Shown: positions 5,525 through 7,878 of the stretch, one piece after another
Position numbering within the stretch: position 1 is the first letter of the stretch
Layout of the letters: each line of letters begins with the position of its first letter
Assembly: GCA_009908925.1 (NCBI GenBank)
Contig: JAAAOH010000019.1
Coordinates: 1 to 7,878 of the forward strand
DNA from: Spirochaetota bacterium
GTDB lineage: Bacteria; Spirochaetota; Spirochaetia; DSM-27196; PWMO01
Reading direction: 5' to 3'
Length of the DNA stretch: 7,878 bases
The notes under the pieces: model-generated
The model's database searches: none
What the model was told of the DNA's origin: nothing
The model's input: the letters and a program-made list of their open reading frames with translations, nothing else
Made by a program: the position numbers and the translations under genes

Positions 5525-6133
5525 ATGGCAAAAACCGACAAGAAGATCCGTATTTTCTCGGCACTCGAGGTAGCGAATATCTGCGGTGTCGTGAATCAGA
5601 CGGCAATCAACTGGATCAAGAACGGATATCTCAAGGCCTTCACGACCCCGGGGGGCCAGTACCGGGTGTACGCTGAGGACCTCGTGGATTTTCTCCAGTC
5701 ACGCGGCATGCGCATGCCGGAAGAGCTCGAGCGCATCGTCCAGGAGCAGCGGGGGCTTCGCACCGTGGTCATTGTGGATGATGATCGGGACCTCAACGAT
5801 CTCGTGGCTCAATATCTCAAGAAGCAGTACCCGGACCATGACATTCATCAGGCCTTCGACGGATACAAGGCCGGCAGGCTCATCGCCGAGCAGCATCCCG
5901 GACTGATTCTGCTCGACATCGATCTTCCCGGCGTGAACGGGCATCAGCTCGCGAGCGACATCAAACAGGACGAGTCACTCGGGAATCCCCTCGTGATCGC
6001 GATCTCGGGACTGGACGATCCGTCCGAGCGTGAGCAAATTCTCGAAGAGGGAGCGGACGCGTTTCTCGCGAAGCCGCTCGACCTCAGCAAACTGGTGGAG
6101 ATGATCGAGAGCCTCGCGTCACAGCGGGCGTAG
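5525..6133 (+). CDS. Excisionase/MerR-like HTH protein with C-terminal receiver domain
   Basis: A probable phosphorylation-controlled DNA-binding regulator of 202 residues. Residues about 10-58 form a winged helix-turn-helix of the excisionase/MerR type: FSALEVANICGVVNQTAINWIKNG, then the wing TPGGQYRVYAEDLVDFL. A short linker (59-78) leads to a CheY-like receiver (79-200). The receiver has the acidic pair D85/D86, phospho-acceptor D131 in LLDIDLPG, S161 in the Thr/Ser switch position and K183 in AKPLD, so all key residues are present. The domain order is reversed from the usual receiver-first response regulator. No histidine kinase is in the window. AAGGTGG (5512-5518) lies 6 bases before the ATG. 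The gene has its own promoter region, and acyP follows after 21 bases. Its target genes are unknown; the upstream repeats suggest autoregulation as one possibility. Confidence 0.9.
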   Translation: MAKTDKKIRIFSALEVANICGVVNQTAINWIKNGYLKAFTTPGGQYRVYAEDLVDFLQSRGMRMPEELERIVQEQRGLRTVVIVDDDRDLNDLVAQYLKKQYPDHDIHQAFDGYKAGRLIAEQHPGLILLDIDLPGVNGHQLASDIKQDESLGNPLVIAISGLDDPSEREQILEEGADAFLAKPLDLSKLVEMIESLASQRA

Positions 6134-6154
6134 TGGCAGTAGTGGCGTAGGACC

Positions 6155-6442
6155 ATGGCCGAGGAGACACACATCCATCTGTCCGCACGGGTCCACGGGC
6201 GCGTGCAGGGGGTTGGTTTTCGCTACCAGACCCGGTCGCAGGCGCACCGCCTCGGGCTCGGTGGATATGTGCGGAACAAGTTCGACGGTACCGTGGAAGT
6301 CGAGGCCGAAGGCCCGCGCGAGCGCGTTCAGCGTTTCCGCAAGTGGCTCGAGCAGGGACCTCCCGGGGCGCGTGTCACAAAGGTCGATGCCGACGAAAGG
6401 CCCGCCCGCAACATCTATGCGAGTTTTACCGTCGAGTTCTGA
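6155..6442 (+). CDS. acyP: Acylphosphatase
   Basis: A small cytoplasmic hydrolase that cleaves the carboxyl-phosphate bond of acyl phosphates such as 1,3-bisphosphoglycerate or acetyl phosphate. The active-site signature GRVQGVGFRYQTRSQA (15-30) supplies the phosphate loop and catalytic R23. YVRNKFDGTVEVEAEG (38-53) supplies catalytic N41. Both residues fall at the canonical positions of the family. The 95-residue length is typical and no HypF-type extension is present, so it is a stand-alone enzyme. AGGA at 6149-6152 is only 2 bases from the ATG, a weak ribosome site. The gene lies 21 bases after the HTH-receiver gene and is probably co-transcribed with it, ending just before the hairpin at 6445. 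Confidence 0.96.
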   Translation: MAEETHIHLSARVHGRVQGVGFRYQTRSQAHRLGLGGYVRNKFDGTVEVEAEGPRERVQRFRKWLEQGPPGARVTKVDADERPARNIYASFTVEF

Positions 6443-6444
6443 GC

Positions 6445-6467
6445 GCGGCTCCCGGTACGGGAGCCGC
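6445..6467. terminator. Perfect hairpin between convergent acyP and enolase genes
   Basis: GCGGCTCCCG (6445-6454) and CGGGAGCCGC (6458-6467) form a perfect 10-bp stem with a GTA loop, starting 2 bases after the acyP stop. Its place between converging genes suggests a two-way terminator. No T-run follows on either strand, so it may instead stop read-through or protect 3' ends. Confidence 0.6.
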
Positions 6468-6471
6468 CAGT

Positions 6472-6498
6472 CGTTGAGTAATCCGCGAGCACTCAGCG
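6472..6498. terminator. Second, weaker hairpin overlapping the enolase stop
   Basis: CGTTGAGT (6472-6479) pairs with ACTCAGCG (6491-6498) with one G-U pair and an 11-base loop. One arm covers the enolase stop codon at 6493-6495. There is no T-run. It could assist the stronger neighbouring hairpin or be chance. Confidence 0.3.
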
Positions 6499-7788
6499 CT
6501 TAATGGAGTAGAAAGCGTCGAGTCCGGCGTACTGCGCCGTGGCGTCGAGAAGATCTTCAATGCGCATGAGCTGGTTGTACTTTGCAAGTCGGTCGGATCG
6601 AGACATGGAACCGGTCTTGATCTGGCCGGTCTCGAGAGCGACGACGAGGTCCGAAATGAAGGAGTCCTCGGTCTCGCCGCTTCGGTGACTGACAATTGCG
6701 GTGTAGCCCGCGCGCTTGGCCATCTCCACCGCTTCGTAAGTCTCGGTGAGCGTGCCGATCTGGTTCACCTTGATCAGGATGGAGTTGCCGATGCCTTCCT
6801 TAATGCCGCGCGAAAGTCGCTTCGTGTTGGTGACGAAGAGATCGTCGCCGACGAGCTGTACCGTATTGCCGATTTTCCCGGTAAGTGATTTCCAGCCTTC
6901 CCAGTCATCCTCGGCCATGCCGTCTTCGATGGAGATGATGGGGTACTTCGCAGCCCAGTCGGCCCAGTAGGAGGCCATCTCTTCGGAGCTGAGCTCGCGA
7001 TTGTCGGACTTCTTGAAGACGTACTTCCCCTTGTCCGAATCGTAGAACTCGCTGGCCGCCGGATCGAGCGCGATCATCACCTCGTCACCGACCTTGTAGC
7101 CCGCCTTCTCGATGGCCTTCATGATGACCTCGACTGCCTCCTCGTTCGACTTCAGGCTCGGGGCAAATCCGCCCTCGTCCCCTACGGAGGTGTTGTAGCC
7201 CTGATCTTTCAGGATGCTCTTGAGATTGTGAAAGATCTCCGCGATCATCCGCACCGCGCCGCGAAACGTCTCCGCACCGATGGGCATGACCATGAACTCC
7301 TGAAAGTCCACGTTGTTGTCCGCATGCTCCCCGCCGTTGAGGATGTTTGCCATGGGCACCGGCAGAAGGGTCGAGTGGTAGGTTCCGAGGTACTTGAACA
7401 GGGGTATCTCGAGAAACTCTGCGGCAGCCCGCGCCGTTGCGAGGGAGACACCGAGAATAGCGTTCGCACCGAGCTTCTCTTTGTTGTCCGTGCCGTCGAG
7501 CTCGATCATGGTGCGGTCGATATCGACCTGGTCGGTCGCATCGAGACCTTCGATCTCCGGTGCGATGAGGTTGTTGACGTTCTCCACGGCCTTGAGCACG
7601 CCCTTGCCCATGAACCGCTTCTTGTCGCCGTCGCGGAGCTCTATGGCTTCATGCTCACCGGTGGATGCGCCCGAAGGTACCGCGGCGCGACCGAGCACGC
7701 CGTCCTGCAGCACGACGTCTACCTCTACCGTCGGATTGCCGCGTGAATCGAGAATCTCCCGTGCCTCTACATATTCAATGACGCTCAT
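6493..7788 (-). CDS. eno: Enolase (phosphopyruvate hydratase)
   Basis: Interconverts 2-phosphoglycerate and phosphoenolpyruvate in glycolysis and gluconeogenesis; Mg-dependent, cytoplasmic, and in some bacteria also surface-displayed or part of the RNA degradosome. At 431 residues it is full length. Visible family features are AREILDSRGNPTVEV (9-23), the mobile loop PSGASTGEHEA with S42, GGEHADNN with H155, E164, GDEGGFAPS with catalytic E205, metal ligands D242, E288 and D315, catalytic K340 in LIKVNQIGTLTET, SHRSGETED with R369 and S370, and GQIKTGSMSRSDR with K391. No key residue is missing. The ATG at 7786-7788 has AGGAG (7797-7801 on the minus strand) 8 bases upstream. The gene stands alone, convergent with acyP, with its own promoter at 7828-7856. 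It is a housekeeping enzyme with no sign of transfer. Confidence 0.99.
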   Translation of the reverse strand: MSVIEYVEAREILDSRGNPTVEVDVVLQDGVLGRAAVPSGASTGEHEAIELRDGDKKRFMGKGVLKAVENVNNLIAPEIEGLDATDQVDIDRTMIELDGTDNKEKLGANAILGVSLATARAAAEFLEIPLFKYLGTYHSTLLPVPMANILNGGEHADNNVDFQEFMVMPIGAETFRGAVRMIAEIFHNLKSILKDQGYNTSVGDEGGFAPSLKSNEEAVEVIMKAIEKAGYKVGDEVMIALDPAASEFYDSDKGKYVFKKSDNRELSSEEMASYWADWAAKYPIISIEDGMAEDDWEGWKSLTGKIGNTVQLVGDDLFVTNTKRLSRGIKEGIGNSILIKVNQIGTLTETYEAVEMAKRAGYTAIVSHRSGETEDSFISDLVVALETGQIKTGSMSRSDRLAKYNQLMRIEDLLDATAQYAGLDAFYSIKR

Positions 7789-7827
7789 GTACTACTCTCC
7801 TGGGTCTGAGTTGGGTTTCGCACTTGA

Positions 7828-7856
7828 ATAGTGGAAGGTAAGCGTTGACCTGTCAA
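7828..7856 (-). promoter_or_regulatory. Probable enolase promoter
   Basis: Read on the minus strand, a perfect TTGACA (7851-7856) is followed after exactly 17 bases by CACTAT (7828-7833). That -10 keeps the important second A and last T of the consensus. Transcription would begin about 35 bases before the start codon, just upstream of the AGGAG ribosome site. Confidence 0.55.
7845..7856. promoter_or_regulatory. 12-bp palindrome over the enolase -35 box
   Basis: TTGAC-CT-GTCAA is a perfect inverted repeat with a 2-base centre, and its right arm is the -35 box of the enolase promoter. It could be an operator, or two -35 boxes facing away from each other, the second serving a gene beyond the right edge. 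On the plus strand I see no good -10 in the remaining 22 bases. Confidence 0.35.
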
Positions 7857-7878
7857 GGACGGCGCGAATAAGCATCGG

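Noticed and set aside
6131..6150. Short direct repeat (TAGTGGC twice) between the HTH-receiver and acyP genes
   Set aside because: Two 7-base units in a 21-base gap, one covering a stop codon; too short to assign meaning.
7228..7746. 172-codon plus-strand frame opposite enolase
   Set aside because: The enolase reading on the minus strand is complete with every catalytic residue; this is its shadow.

Overview
This is a GC-rich bacterial chromosomal window with mostly housekeeping content. Seven or eight genes run left to right and one (enolase) runs right to left. I lean towards a free-living spirochaete. The reasons are the high GC content, the rplM-rpsI-recX gene order (which I recall from treponemes but cannot check here) and the mix of small membrane proteins with a DNA-binding/receiver protein. 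No rRNA or other species-defining marker is present, so this assignment is inference.

Left block (1-3868). A UvrD/PcrA-type helicase (122-2269) overlaps by 4 bases (ATGA) with a 318-residue protein. That protein has the N-terminal and C-terminal portions of a class III (glutamate-1-semialdehyde type) aminotransferase, but it has no lysine anywhere in its central part, so it cannot carry the PLP-binding lysine. A three-helix membrane protein follows 3 bases later (3226-3516). After a gap of about 110 bases comes a second tiny membrane protein. I place its start at the ATG at 3629, which has a strong ribosome binding site, and not at an upstream TTG that looks like a -35 box.

Middle block (3869-5441). 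A promoter-like element precedes rplM (L13) and rpsI (S9). recX follows rpsI after only 3 bases, so a RecA modulator appears to be co-transcribed with ribosomal protein genes. recA itself is not in the window.

Right block (5442-7878). An AT-rich promoter region with two spaced near-identical heptamers drives a regulator with an N-terminal excisionase/MerR-like helix-turn-helix and a C-terminal receiver domain, the reverse of the usual response-regulator order. An acylphosphatase follows 21 bases downstream. A perfect 10-bp hairpin separates it from the convergent enolase gene. The enolase gene has a good ribosome binding site and a promoter whose -35 box lies inside a 12-bp palindrome.

I see no tRNA, rRNA, CRISPR, insertion sequence or phage feature. 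The least ordinary items are the lysine-free aminotransferase-like protein coupled to the helicase and the reverse-order HTH-receiver protein next to an acylphosphatase. Neither amounts to clear evidence of a new multi-gene system.
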